64,000 nucleotides of DNA, taken from the NCBI RefSeq assembly GCF_029892045.1, contig NZ_CP120367.1:1612001-1676000 (forward strand), read 5' to 3'. The notes beneath the pieces were generated by a model, which was given only the letters and a program-made list of their open reading frames with translations, did not search any database and had not been told where the DNA came from. Origin of the DNA: Sinorhizobium numidicum. GTDB taxonomy: Bacteria > Pseudomonadota > Alphaproteobacteria > Rhizobiales > Rhizobiaceae. Both the position numbers and the translations under genes were made by a program. This document shows, piece after piece, positions 26,773 through 35,244 of the stretch. How positions within the stretch are numbered: the stretch's first letter is position 1; each line of letters starts with the position of its first letter.

Positions 26773-27750
26773 TTAGTCGGTGAACTCGACGGTTGCCCCC
26801 GGTTTGACCATCGCCGCCAGTTCCCCTGCGTCCCAATTCGTCAGGCGAACGCATCCGTGTGACTCGGACTTTCCGATAAGGGACGGCTCCGGCGCGCCGT
26901 GAATCCCGTAGGTCGGCTTTGACAGATCGATCCAGACGCTTCCCACCGGGTTATTAGGGCCGCCGGGCAGCGTTAAACGCTCTCTGTTGTCACCCTGCTG
27001 GAAGTTCACATCCGGGTTGTAGATGTAGGGGGGCATTCGAGCGACCCCTTTGACCTTGTGCGTGCCAGAGGGCGAAGGCGACTCTTCGCTGCCGATCGTG
27101 GCGGGATATATGGAAAGCAATGAGCCGTCTTCAGTGAACGCCAGGACCTGCCCCGTTTGCTTGCGCGCCTCGATCCGTTCAGCAGTGCCCAGCTTCGGGG
27201 CGCCGGGCATCGCGACCCACACCGTCTCTCCGACGGCAAATGCCGAATCCGGATTGAGGTCCTTGAAAAGATCGATGTCCATATGAAACCGCTCGGACAG
27301 CCTCTCGGCGACGCTCGTATATCCGAGGTGCTCCATCTTGGCTTGCTCGGAGTAGTCTTCGGGAATGCTGTCGACGAGACCCTTGGCGTCTGCTTCGGAG
27401 ATGACATAAGGCTGGATGGCGGCCACATCGTCTGAAAGTCGACCGATAACCTCAGGGTCTAGCTTTCCATCGGCGGAAAGACCTTGCATGGCCTCAAATC
27501 CGGCAACCGCTTTGGTGACATTCTCGCCGTAGTGGCCGTCGATCACCCCAGGAGATGAGCCCGCGCGGTCCAGAAGAACCTGGAGACGAACGATGGCGGG
27601 CTCTGGTCGAGGCGAGGCGTTGGACGGTCGTTCTGACGGGATGGAGGCGAGCGAAGCATTGTTGATGGCTTCTGCCTGAAGCTCCTGAGCACTGACGGTG
27701 CCACAGAGGCCAAATGCCAGTGATGCTGCGAAAAAAGTCATGTTCTTCAT
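26773..27750 (-). CDS. L,D-transpeptidase (YkuD) with peptidoglycan-binding domain
   Basis: A 325-residue periplasmic cell-wall enzyme. Residues 1-22 are a signal peptide (MKNMTFFAASLAFGLCG, cleavage near VSAQ). A PGBD-1-type domain follows (~52-110: RLQVLLDRAGSSPGVIDGHYG). A LysM-like or linker segment (~160-200) holds ERFHMDIDLFKDLNPD and GETVWVAMPG. The YkuD catalytic domain ends with TYGIHGAPEPSLIGKSESHG and CVRLTNWDA, carrying the catalytic cysteine and histidine. It makes 3-3 peptidoglycan cross-links or anchors proteins. Start among TTG 27759, ATG 27756 and ATG 27750 is uncertain; 27750 is chosen for the clean signal sequence. Confidence 0.9.
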   Translation of the reverse strand: MKNMTFFAASLAFGLCGTVSAQELQAEAINNASLASIPSERPSNASPRPEPAIVRLQVLLDRAGSSPGVIDGHYGENVTKAVAGFEAMQGLSADGKLDPEVIGRLSDDVAAIQPYVISEADAKGLVDSIPEDYSEQAKMEHLGYTSVAERLSERFHMDIDLFKDLNPDSAFAVGETVWVAMPGAPKLGTAERIEARKQTGQVLAFTEDGSLLSIYPATIGSEESPSPSGTHKVKGVARMPPYIYNPDVNFQQGDNRERLTLPGGPNNPVGSVWIDLSKPTYGIHGAPEPSLIGKSESHGCVRLTNWDAGELAAMVKPGATVEFTD

Positions 27751-27986
27751 GATCATCAAAATCTACAGCGACCAGACTTTGTTCCACCCGCTGGGTTCGG
27801 ATCGCGTTCCGGAAAGCAGCCGAGCCGGCGGAAGGACGCAGGAGCATCGCCGCGCGACGAGACAGGACATTCCGCCATTACCCGCAACAAGAGGGCGGCG
27901 AGATCACGCCGTTGACGGGCCAAAGCACGGCCCCTCAAAAGGCCATCCGGTTGGGCTTAGCCGTCGCGGTGCAAGCATCATTCAGG

Positions 27987-28619
27987 TCACGTCCGACCCG
28001 TGCTTTGCGCCCGGCCATTTTCGACCAGCACAAATCCGCCGTCTTGCGGGTGCATCTGCCGCGAAAGAGCGAAAAAATAAGGTTCCCGATAACCTCGAAT
28101 CTCCATGAGACCGATTGTCGTGGAATGATTGATCCGGCGAAAGTAATCGATGATCGGTTGACGATCATAGGTCATCGCCGCGCTCTTGACGCCATTGTAG
28201 CTCAGTTCTTTCAGCTCTGCTGTGGGGCCGCGGGCCAATAAGAACTGCTGCATGTAAGAGAACACGTTATGCGCGAAAGTCGCGCGCCCGAAACAGGCAA
28301 ACCGGAGCGCAAGCTTCAGCGGAATTCGCGCCGGATCAACCGCGACAAGCCTTTGGCCACCGGCCCTGAACAGGAGAGGATCGACGCGCCCGTTGCTATG
28401 AAATAGCTTGCCATACCAGCCGAGATTCTCCAGTACGCCGTCAAGTGGGTGACCGCTGCGCAAACTCCATCCCTGCCATAAGCCGGGCATTTCCGCGACA
28501 GGCAGCGGCAACTGCTGCGCAAATATGCGTCTGCCATAGGCCTCGTCGCGGGATGTTTTTAGCCATTCCGACAACCAAGCCGGCCATTCCGGCCGTCGCT
28601 GGCGACCGTCGTCACTCAT
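27987..28619 (-). CDS. GXWXG/DUF4334 domain protein
   Basis: A 210-residue protein. The N-terminal part has ENLGWYGKLFHSNGRVDPLLF, matching the GXWXG domain, and the C-terminal part has AAMTYDRQPIIDYFRRIN, GLMEIRGYREPYFFALSR, matching DUF4334. The function of this pair of domains is not established. The ATG at 28619 has GGAG five bases upstream; an ATG 45 bases further upstream is less likely. The neighbours do not suggest a pathway. Confidence 0.8.
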   Translation of the reverse strand: MSDDGRQRRPEWPAWLSEWLKTSRDEAYGRRIFAQQLPLPVAEMPGLWQGWSLRSGHPLDGVLENLGWYGKLFHSNGRVDPLLFRAGGQRLVAVDPARIPLKLALRFACFGRATFAHNVFSYMQQFLLARGPTAELKELSYNGVKSAAMTYDRQPIIDYFRRINHSTTIGLMEIRGYREPYFFALSRQMHPQDGGFVLVENGRAQSTGRT

Positions 28620-28709
28620 GTACTCTCCAACCGCGGAAGGCGACCATTGTTTCGGGGCAGGCATGACGCCGTACGTTCGCGACAGCGCTGCTCCCGGCCT
28701 TCTGCATGA

Positions 28710-28835
28710 TCACGCCCAATGAGGCGGAATGCCATAGTAGTTATAGACGCGACGGCCGCTCTCAGGACTCCAGCCCAAGTCTCGGCCTGCAGGATGTCTT
28801 GGAGCTCCTTCAACCTCTTCCTTCGTGACGCTCAT
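28710..28835 (-). CDS. Small 41-residue protein of unknown function
   Basis: The reading frame encodes MSVTKEEVEGAPRHPAGRDL and ends GWSPESGRRVYNYYGIPPHW-A. The aromatic, proline-bearing C-terminus is not random-looking, and a start and stop frame it neatly. The ribosome-binding site is weak, and the frame is short, so this is a tentative gene. It lies ~90 bases upstream of the GXWXG gene on the same strand. I do not recognise a family. Confidence 0.4.
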   Translation of the reverse strand: MSVTKEEVEGAPRHPAGRDLGWSPESGRRVYNYYGIPPHWA

Positions 28836-29049
28836 CCCGAAAGCCGCCAGACATCGATAGTGATAATGTGGACGTATTCCACAAAACAGCGTTTATAAAC
28901 GAGAGACATACATTATTATACTACATAGACGTCGGATTCTTGCTGTTCTGCGGCCTACAAGATCCTTCCTCAACGCCTTAATCTAGCCGAAGCTCGCCAC
29001 ACCTGCCCGAAGAGCTTGACCCATTGCATCCCCGTGTCATCCTGCTGTT
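28836..29049. other. AT-rich intergenic region
   Basis: A 214-base stretch markedly richer in A and T than its surroundings (around 28860-28930). It probably contains promoters for the flanking divergent genes. No gene is visible. Confidence 0.4.
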
Positions 29050-29829
29050 ATGATCAGCGGTGTGCTCTTGGATCTTGCCGGTGTCATCTATGACGGCGAA
29101 GAAGCTGTGCCAGGCGCAACGGAAGCAGTTGCGCGCCTGCACGATGCGGGTCTTCCCGTCCGCTTTGTGAGCAACACGACACGCTCCGACAAGCAGACCA
29201 TTCTTGAACGCCTCTCCAGGCTCGGCGTCTCAGTTGCGAGCGACGAACTGTTCACTCCGGCCGAGGCGGCTCGCAACTGGCTTCTAGAGCACGACCGATC
29301 GCCACACCTTTTGGTTCATCCTGGCCTGTTAACTGAATTTGATGGCCTTGACGGCAGCCGCCGAAAGGCTGTCGTCGTTGGTGATGCAGGCGACGTATTT
29401 AACTATGAAACGCTGAATGCGGCGTTCCGGCAGCTCCTCGGGGGTGCTGAACTACTGGCACTCGCCCCGAACCGGACTTTCAAGGATACGGACGGAAAAC
29501 TCAGCCTCGATGCGGGAGCATTCGTCGCGGCGCTGGAATTCGCGGGTCAGAAAGACGCAATCGTTCTTGGAAAGCCGGCGCCGGAATTCTTCTGTGCCAC
29601 GCTCGCTACAATCAATTGCGCAGCAAGAGAGGCCGTGATGGTCGGGGACGATGCGGAAACGGACGTCGCGGGAGCTTTGAGGGCCGGCCTTGGCCATGCA
29701 CTGCTCGTGCGCACGGGAAAGTATCGCGAAGGCGACGAAAACCGTTTCGAACCGGCACCAACGGCGACGGTGGGCGATATCTCAGCCGCTGTTGGCTGGA
29801 TTCTTGCAAGGCGCAGCGACGCACGATGA
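29050..29829 (+). CDS. HAD-IIA family phosphatase (LHPP/NagD-like)
   Basis: A 259-residue HAD-superfamily hydrolase of subclass IIA. The nucleophile motif reads GVLLDLAGVIYDG, with Ala in the place of the second Asp's neighbour, as in LHPP-type phospholysine/phosphohistidine phosphatases. FVSNTTRSDKQTI is motif II, and the Lys of motif III lies in VLGKPAPEFF with MVGDDAETDVAGA as motif IV. Substrate is unknown. No good ribosome-binding site is seen at the ATG. It converges on glnII with a strong terminator between them. Confidence 0.85.
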   Translation: MISGVLLDLAGVIYDGEEAVPGATEAVARLHDAGLPVRFVSNTTRSDKQTILERLSRLGVSVASDELFTPAEAARNWLLEHDRSPHLLVHPGLLTEFDGLDGSRRKAVVVGDAGDVFNYETLNAAFRQLLGGAELLALAPNRTFKDTDGKLSLDAGAFVAALEFAGQKDAIVLGKPAPEFFCATLATINCAAREAVMVGDDAETDVAGALRAGLGHALLVRTGKYREGDENRFEPAPTATVGDISAAVGWILARRSDAR

Positions 29830-29852
29830 AACTGCCGCCCACCTGAAGGGGG

Positions 29853-29883
29853 TGATGGCGCCGAAGCTTGGCCGGCGCCATCA
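29853..29883. terminator. Bidirectional terminator between HAD phosphatase and glnII
   Basis: TGATGGCGCCG and CGGCGCCATCA are perfect 11-base arms with a nine-base loop. It lies 23 bases after the HAD stop and 12 bases after the glnII stop on the opposite strand. GGATTTTTAAG follows on the plus strand. Confidence 0.75.
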
Positions 29884-29895
29884 GTGGGAGGATTT

Positions 29896-30930
29896 TTAAG
29901 CTACCTTGGCGACTTTCGTCGGAACGGTCGAGATCGTCTTCAGGATCTGAGAAGCGATCTGGTAGGGGTCGCCCTGAGAGTTCGGGCGGCGATCTTCGAG
30001 GTAACCGCGGTAACCATTATTGACGAAGCTGTGCGGTACGCGGATCGACGCGCCGCGGTCGGCAACGCCATAGCTAAACTTGTTCCACGGCGCAGTCTCA
30101 TGCTTGCCCGTCAGGCGCATGTGGTTGTCCGGGCCGTAGACGTTGATGTGGTCGTGCAGGTTCTTCTCGAAGGCAGCCATCAGCTCTTCGAAATACTCCT
30201 TGCCGCCGACTTCGCGCAGATAGGCGGTCGAGAAGTTGGCGTGCATGCCCGAGCCGTTCCAGTCGGTGTCGCCGAGCGGCTTGCAGTGGAACTCGATATC
30301 GATGCCGTACTTCTCGGTCAGGCGCTGCAGTAGGTAACGAGCCATCCAGACCTCGTCGGCCGCCTTCTTGGAGCCCTTACCGAAAACCTGGAACTCCCAC
30401 TGACCCTTGGCCACTTCGGCGTTGATGCCCTCGTGGTTGATGCCGGCGGCGAGGCAGATATCGAGGTGCTCTTCGACGATCTGGCGGGCGACAGCGCCGA
30501 CGTTCTTATAGCCAACGCCGGTGTAGTACGGACCCTGCGGTGCCGGGTAACCTGATTCCGGGAAGCCGAGCGGACGCCCATCTTTGTAGAAGAAATATTC
30601 CTGCTCGAAGCCGAACCAGGCGCCTTCGTCGTCGAGGATCGTTGCGCGGGTGTTCGACGGGTGCGGCGTTTTGCCGTCCGGCATCATCACTTCGCACATG
30701 ACCAGGACGCCGTTCGTGCGGGCCGGGTCCGGATAAACCGCAACGGGCTTCAACACGCAGTCGGAGCTGCGGCCTTCTGCCTGCATCGTCGAGCTTCCGT
30801 CAAAGCCCCAGAGCGGCAGTTGTTCGAGCGTCGGAAAAGCATCGAATTCCTTGATCTGCGTTTTTCCGCGGAGATTTGGGGTCGGCGTGTAGCCATCGAG
30901 CCAAATGTACTCGAGCTTATACTTTGTCAT
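29896..30930 (-). CDS. glnII: Glutamine synthetase II (eukaryote-type GSII)
   Basis: A 344-residue GSII that makes glutamine from glutamate, ammonia and ATP. It starts MTKYKLEYIWLDGY and is much shorter than GSI (~470). It carries WGFDGSSTMQAEG, the ATP/glutamate loop WFGFEQEYFFYKDGRPLGFP, QWEFQVFGKG, and KHETAPWNKFSYGVADRGAS. GSII is typical of rhizobia, where it adds to GlnA under nitrogen limitation and is not adenylylated. It is preceded by a sigma-54 promoter at 31027-31044. The small gstI-like gene is divergent upstream, as in Rhizobium leguminosarum. Length and motifs are all normal. Confidence 0.97.
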   Translation of the reverse strand: MTKYKLEYIWLDGYTPTPNLRGKTQIKEFDAFPTLEQLPLWGFDGSSTMQAEGRSSDCVLKPVAVYPDPARTNGVLVMCEVMMPDGKTPHPSNTRATILDDEGAWFGFEQEYFFYKDGRPLGFPESGYPAPQGPYYTGVGYKNVGAVARQIVEEHLDICLAAGINHEGINAEVAKGQWEFQVFGKGSKKAADEVWMARYLLQRLTEKYGIDIEFHCKPLGDTDWNGSGMHANFSTAYLREVGGKEYFEELMAAFEKNLHDHINVYGPDNHMRLTGKHETAPWNKFSYGVADRGASIRVPHSFVNNGYRGYLEDRRPNSQGDPYQIASQILKTISTVPTKVAKVA

Positions 30931-31026
30931 TCGCGAATCTCTCTAACGTGGTGCTGCGAGGTTTGAGCAAATCCTGAAGCGGCTTTGACGCGAAAACGCG
31001 CTCGACCACCAGGGATCGAACCTTTC

Positions 31027-31044
31027 AAGCATCAAGCGTGCCAA
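31027..31044 (-). promoter_or_regulatory. Sigma-54 promoter of glnII
   Basis: On the minus strand the sequence reads TTGGCACGCTTGATGCTT. It keeps the invariant GG (31042-31041) and GC (31030-31029) with ten bases between, the RpoN -24/-12 spacing. It lies ~97 bases upstream of the glnII ATG. NtrC-dependent activation under nitrogen limitation is established for rhizobial glnII and is inferred here. Confidence 0.75.
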
Positions 31045-31264
31045 TTCGCTGGCTGGCAGGACTCTTTTTCGAACGCGGGGAGTATGCGGTCCGGTTCTCT
31101 TCGTCGCCGAAACCGGTGGACGTGCTCAAAAACTTCGCCCGTCCGAACCGCACTGGTGGTTCAGGCCTTCGACACGGCGTTGATTTTGCTATGCATCCCG
31201 CTCCGCCCTCCTGCCAAGGCGAGCTCACCGGCAGCCACGAAACAGGTCGAAGATGGTGATTGCC

Positions 31265-31390
31265 TAAAAATTTGCACCGAGGCACTCACTGCGGAGCAAA
31301 AAGAGGGTGAATGCTCGCGATTCCGGCATTCATTTGATCGTATTTTCGGCATTTCGCGTAAATGATGTGCAAAATCGCGCGCGCTGCACT
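31265..31390. promoter_or_regulatory. Candidate NtrC-binding half-sites between glnII and gstI
   Basis: The half-sites TTTGCACCGAGGCAC (31271-31285) and GTGCA...TGCAC (31367-31371, 31385-31389) resemble parts of the NtrC consensus TGCACY-N5-RGTGCA. None is complete. They lie 230-350 bases upstream of the sigma-54 promoter, a workable enhancer distance, and close to the gstI start. Confidence 0.3.
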
Positions 31391-31423
31391 ATCTTTCCGG
31401 GTAGAACTCACGGGAGACCACAG

Positions 31424-31615
31424 ATGGCCACGAGTTTTTACCGCAAGTCGGCTGAGATCTATCAGTTCCCCGCACGGCCTGCGAGGAAGGTCGAGGAACG
31501 TCGCGGCGAAGCCTCCGCAAAAGCAGATCTCACTACGTCAGATGTGTGCGAGGCTGCTGACGGCTGCTGGTATCACGAAGAAGCAGTTCGAGCGGAAACG
31601 AGCACAACCCACTGA
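31424..31615 (+). CDS. gstI: GstI-like small regulator of glutamine synthetase II (DUF2735)
   Basis: A 63-residue protein starting MATSFYRKSAEIYQFPA and ending near CEAADGCWYHEEAVRAE. These segments match DUF2735, the family of GstI, which in Rhizobium leguminosarum is encoded divergently next to glnII and inhibits GSII synthesis. The same divergent order is seen here. GGGAG lies eight bases before the ATG; longer in-frame extensions lack support. The symbol rests on family and position together. Confidence 0.8.
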   Translation: MATSFYRKSAEIYQFPARPARKVEERRGEASAKADLTTSDVCEAADGCWYHEEAVRAETSTTH

Positions 31616-31681
31616 ATCCGTAGCGAGCCACTCCCTGGACGTTCTCGTGTAGGCGTGCGACAGCCTCCTTGCGCCATCCCC

Positions 31682-32356
31682 TCATCGGCGGCCGCCGACC
31701 TCGTCGATGTGGTTGAGCATGTCGGCCGGATCCTCGTAAATTCGAAACGCGCCTGCCTGCCGCAACTCTTCAAGCCCATAGCCGCCGCTTAGAAGGCCTA
31801 CTCCAAGCGCCCGGCAGCGCACCGCAGCCAGCATGTCCCAGATACTGTCGCCGACGACCACCGCCGTTTCGATTGGAGCGCCGAGCTGCTTGGCAGCGGC
31901 GACGAAGAGGTCCGGATCTGGCTTGGCATATTTCACCAGATCCCGCGTGACGACAGGGATTACCGCCGGATCGACGTTAAGTGCCGCAAGATTGACCGCG
32001 GCGGTTTCCATTCGCCCGCTTGTGGCGATCGCCCAGGAAATCTTGGCGTCAGTGAGCCACGACAAGAGCTCGCGCGCGCCTGGCAGCGGCCTGATGCGGT
32101 CGGCCTGACGCCGATAGGCGGCGGCATGACATTGGCGCAGACGATCCACGCGCTCGGCACTGATGTCCACCCCCGTCTCACGTAACAACTGGTTGGTAAA
32201 AAGGCCGCCGCTCATGCCGATCTTGCGATGGATGCGCCAGACCGACAGATCGATGCCCTCCTCGTCCAGCGCTTCCTTCCAGGCAAGGACATGCTGGTAG
32301 ACACTGTCGACGAGAGTGCCATCCAGATCGAACAGGAAAACTGGTTCAATGCGCAT
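31682..32356 (-). CDS. HAD-superfamily phosphatase (beta-phosphoglucomutase/Gph-like)
   Basis: A 224-residue HAD hydrolase with the usual helical cap. The nucleophile motif is FLFDLDGTLVDSVYQH, motif II is AIATSGRMETA, motif III Lys lies in KYAKPDPDLFVAAA, and motif IV is VVGDSIWDMLAAVRC. GGAG lies upstream of ATG 32356. It is the last gene of the minus-strand sugar ABC operon, 97 bases after the propeller gene, so a role with the imported sugar or its phosphate is plausible. Exact substrate unknown. Confidence 0.82.
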   Translation of the reverse strand: MRIEPVFLFDLDGTLVDSVYQHVLAWKEALDEEGIDLSVWRIHRKIGMSGGLFTNQLLRETGVDISAERVDRLRQCHAAAYRRQADRIRPLPGARELLSWLTDAKISWAIATSGRMETAAVNLAALNVDPAVIPVVTRDLVKYAKPDPDLFVAAAKQLGAPIETAVVVGDSIWDMLAAVRCRALGVGLLSGGYGLEELRQAGAFRIYEDPADMLNHIDEVGGRR

Positions 32357-32453
32357 GCTGTTTCTCCTGCTTTTCAGTGGTGCGGTTCGTTGCAGATATG
32401 GGGCGGTGTTCCGACAAGAACAGGGCGACCGGCCACGCCATCAGTCCGCGAGC

Positions 32454-33446
32454 CTATTCACGCCTTAGAAAATGCAGGTTGCCGGAAAGGTCGGAAACGA
32501 CGAGCTGTTCACCGTTCCAGACAAGGACAGATACCGGCCGCGTCAGGCCGTCGAGGATGATCCGGCGCCGGCCCGTCATTGCCTCGAACTTGAGCAAGCG
32601 GCCGGTCGCCTTGCGGAAACCTTGGCTCTGATCGTAGGTCCCGTGTTCGAGGACGAGCATCTCCCCGTCACTATCGAAGGCGATGGCAACGGGCGCATTC
32701 AGGTCTTGCACGTCGGCTCGCGGCTCTGATGCGCCGCCCGCCTCGGAGATCGACACGATCTTTCCGGCACCGCGGAGGAAAGGAAAGCCTCCGAAAAGCG
32801 CGATGTAGAGGCGGCCGTTTCGAAGAGCAATACCGGTCGGTACGGCGTCAATGTCAACGCTGCCGCCTTCCTTGAACTCGGTTGGCGAGAGGCGCCGCAT
32901 CGCTTCAGGCGCCTGCTCAATTCGGCGGAAGGTCAGGATCGTTTTCTTCCGCCCATCCGCCTGCACGTGCTCGATCGTGTTTCGCGCCGAGTCGACCACG
33001 TAGAAGCCTCCACCGGTCGCGACGAAATCGAACGGGTTCCAGAAATCGTCGCTAATGACACGGCTGTCAGCGCCGTCGATCACAACCAGCGCGTGGTCCA
33101 GCGGGCTTTCGTCGGAATTGACGGGCGTCCAGCCCTGAGCCGCAACGAGCATGCCGTCGACGCGCACGACACGATAGGGGCCCGTCGGATCGCCGATCAC
33201 GTCACGGCCATGGGGAAAGATCGGGCCGAAGGCGATGAGCCTGCCCTCTGCGCCGCGTCGGTAGAGACGCCCGCTTGCGAGATCGGTGACAAGCAGGGTG
33301 TCGCCGTCGCGCGAAAGCCCCGCGAAGGCAGCGCCCGGCAAGCTGATGGTCTCGAGCTTGTAACCAGAGGAGACCACCGGCTCGGCGCGGGCGAGCGACG
33401 AAGCCATGAAGATGAGCGCTACGGTCAGGGCGCGGAACGGACGCAT
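32454..33446 (-). CDS. Exported beta-propeller protein (ScyD/NHL-like)
   Basis: A 330-residue protein with an N-terminal signal peptide (LTVALIFMASSLARA). The rest is a six-bladed propeller pattern of the NHL/SMP-30/ScyD type, with blades such as LVTDLASGRLYRRG, FYVVDSARNTIEHV, YIALFGGFPFLRG and AIAFDSDGEMLVLEHG. No catalytic metal ligands are obvious, so it may bind rather than react. It overlaps the end of the SUMF1-like gene by 22 bases and belongs to the ABC operon. A periplasmic accessory role is inferred. Confidence 0.75.
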   Translation of the reverse strand: MRPFRALTVALIFMASSLARAEPVVSSGYKLETISLPGAAFAGLSRDGDTLLVTDLASGRLYRRGAEGRLIAFGPIFPHGRDVIGDPTGPYRVVRVDGMLVAAQGWTPVNSDESPLDHALVVIDGADSRVISDDFWNPFDFVATGGGFYVVDSARNTIEHVQADGRKKTILTFRRIEQAPEAMRRLSPTEFKEGGSVDIDAVPTGIALRNGRLYIALFGGFPFLRGAGKIVSISEAGGASEPRADVQDLNAPVAIAFDSDGEMLVLEHGTYDQSQGFRKATGRLLKFEAMTGRRRIILDGLTRPVSVLVWNGEQLVVSDLSGNLHFLRRE

Positions 33447-34210
33447 CGGAACCCGCCATTGGCTGCAAAACGGAATTCAGGATCATAGGCGAGACGATAG
33501 GTCGTCCTAAGATGGCCCGGGTCACTGTTCCAGGAGCCGCCGCGAAGCACACGATACGGACCAACACTGTTTGTTGCCGCGCTGCCGTAGGGCGCATAGA
33601 GGTCGCTCGTCCATTCCCAGACATTGCCGAGGAGGTTGAGAACGCCCTCCTTGCTTGCGCCGTCCGCGAAGGAGTCCGCCGGCGCCGTCATCGGGTACCC
33701 GTCGCGCGAATCTCCAGAGCAACAAATGTCTGCTCCGGAATTCGCCGGTACGCGCGCTCCCGACGCGTTGCCCCATGGAAACGCGTGCCCCCGCGTCCCT
33801 CGCGCCGCCCTTTCATATTGCTGCTCGGACGGTAGAGCGAGGCCATAGTGACGGCAGAAGGCATCGGCATCTCCCCAGCTGACACCGACGACCGGCCGAT
33901 CATCCAACCCGAAGATCGGATGATTAGCGTAGAAAGCCGGCCGATGACCGGCTGCCTCTACGAAGCGAGCATATTGCCCGTTGGTGATCTCGGTGCGGTT
34001 GATCGCAAATGCCCTACCCTGCAGCAGACGGCGTGGACGCTCGTTTTCCGGGCCGTCGTCACGACCGAAAACGAACGGCCCGGCCGGGATTTCGATAAGC
34101 GGATTGCCGGCGATCGGGCCATTATCGGCGGCGGCAGCCGAAGTTGTCCCGGCCAACACGACTACCGCCGCCCAAACGTCAGAAATCCACACGACGCTCG
34201 CTCTCCGCAT
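33425..34210 (-). CDS. SUMF1/FGE-sulfatase-domain exported protein lacking catalytic cysteines
   Basis: About 261 residues. A signal peptide (VWAAVVVLAGTTSAAAA) precedes a full SUMF1 domain: IEIPAGPFVFGRDDGP, RTEITNGQYARFVEAAG, VVGVSWGDADAFCRHYG, LNLLGNVWEWTSDLY, and RVLRGGSWNSDPGHLRT. True formylglycine-generating enzymes have catalytic cysteines in that last segment, and these are absent. It is therefore not an FGE, but one of the many accessory SUMF1 proteins. ATG 34210 lies inside the 3' end of the upstream ATPase gene. A GTG at 34192 with GGAG upstream is an alternative start. Confidence 0.8.
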   Translation of the reverse strand: MRRASVVWISDVWAAVVVLAGTTSAAAADNGPIAGNPLIEIPAGPFVFGRDDGPENERPRRLLQGRAFAINRTEITNGQYARFVEAAGHRPAFYANHPIFGLDDRPVVGVSWGDADAFCRHYGLALPSEQQYERAARGTRGHAFPWGNASGARVPANSGADICCSGDSRDGYPMTAPADSFADGASKEGVLNLLGNVWEWTSDLYAPYGSAATNSVGPYRVLRGGSWNSDPGHLRTTYRLAYDPEFRFAANGGFRCVRSAP

Positions 34211-35240
34211 CGAACAGGAACACGCGGTCGCTCGCGATCTTGACGCCGACCCGCTGGTCAATCTGGCCAGTGAAATTCTTGTCGGCACGCAAGGTCATAA
34301 GCTGGCCGCCCAACTGCAGGCTCACCAGCGTGTTCTCGCCGGTGAGTTCCACCGAATAGATTGGCGCGACGAGATTGACGTCGGGGTCGTCAGAGCCCGC
34401 TACATGGACGTCTTCCGCGCGCACGCCAAGCATGGCGCGCGAGAGATCCGTGCGGCCGAGGCCGCCTATCCTGAGGCCGGAGCTAGCAAAGATGCCGTTC
34501 TTCACGTCTCCCGGAATGAGGTTCATCGGCGGCGAACCGATAAATCCGGCAACGAAGAGCGTGCGCGGATCGTTGTAGATTTCCCGTGGTGTTCCGAGTT
34601 GCTCGATAACACCCTTGTTCATCACTGCGACCCGGTGGGCGAGCGTCATCGCCTCGATCTGGTCGTGCGTCACGTAGATCGTCGTGACCTGCAATTCGTG
34701 TTGAAGGTGCTTCAATTCCGCGCGCATTTGCGTGCGCAGCTTGGCGTCGAGATTGGAGAGCGGCTCGTCCATCAGAAAAACACGGGGTGTGCGGACGATG
34801 GCACGGGCAAGCGCTACGCGTTGGCGCTGGCCGCCCGAGAGTTCCTTCGGCAAGCGCGACAGGAGGCCATCAAGCTCGACGCGCCGGGCGACCTCAGTGA
34901 TCCGACGCTTGTATTCGTCAGGCGGCACTTTGCGGATCTTCAGCGGATAACCGATATTGTCCTCGACCGTCAGGTGCGGATAGAGCGCGTAGGACTGGAA
35001 GACCATGGCAACGTCGCGATATTTCGGCAGCACGCCGTTGATGCGGTCGTCGTTGATGTAGATGTCGCCCGAGGTTGCCTCCTCCAGGCCTGCCACCATG
35101 CGCATGGTCGTCGTCTTGCCGCAACCCGACGGGCCGAGCAGGACGAGAAATTCCTTGTCGCGAACATCGAGGTTGAAATTGGCGACTGCGACAAATTCGC
35201 CGAACTTCTTCGAGACATTGCTGAAGGTCACCGACGCCAT
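34179..35240 (-). CDS. Sugar ABC transporter ATP-binding protein (UgpC/MalK type)
   Basis: A 353-residue ATPase that powers the carbohydrate ABC importer encoded upstream. Walker A is GPSGCGKTT, the Q-loop VFQSYALYPH, the signature LSGGQRQRVALARA, and Walker B VFLMDEPLSNLDAKL with THDQ. A C-terminal TOBE-like regulatory domain (~235-353) follows, typical of MalK/UgpC-type CUT1 ATPases. ATG 35240 begins MASVTFSNVSKKFGEF and overlaps the ribosome-binding region next to the permease stop. It is the third transporter gene of the operon. Confidence 0.92.
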   Translation of the reverse strand: MASVTFSNVSKKFGEFVAVANFNLDVRDKEFLVLLGPSGCGKTTTMRMVAGLEEATSGDIYINDDRINGVLPKYRDVAMVFQSYALYPHLTVEDNIGYPLKIRKVPPDEYKRRITEVARRVELDGLLSRLPKELSGGQRQRVALARAIVRTPRVFLMDEPLSNLDAKLRTQMRAELKHLQHELQVTTIYVTHDQIEAMTLAHRVAVMNKGVIEQLGTPREIYNDPRTLFVAGFIGSPPMNLIPGDVKNGIFASSGLRIGGLGRTDLSRAMLGVRAEDVHVAGSDDPDVNLVAPIYSVELTGENTLVSLQLGGQLMTLRADKNFTGQIDQRVGVKIASDRVFLFDAESERRVDF

Positions 35241-35244
35241 CGCC

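Noticed and set aside
33425..34210. Formylglycine-generating enzyme (sulfatase activator)
   Set aside because: The catalytic cysteines of the RGGSW segment are missing, and no sulfatase gene is nearby.
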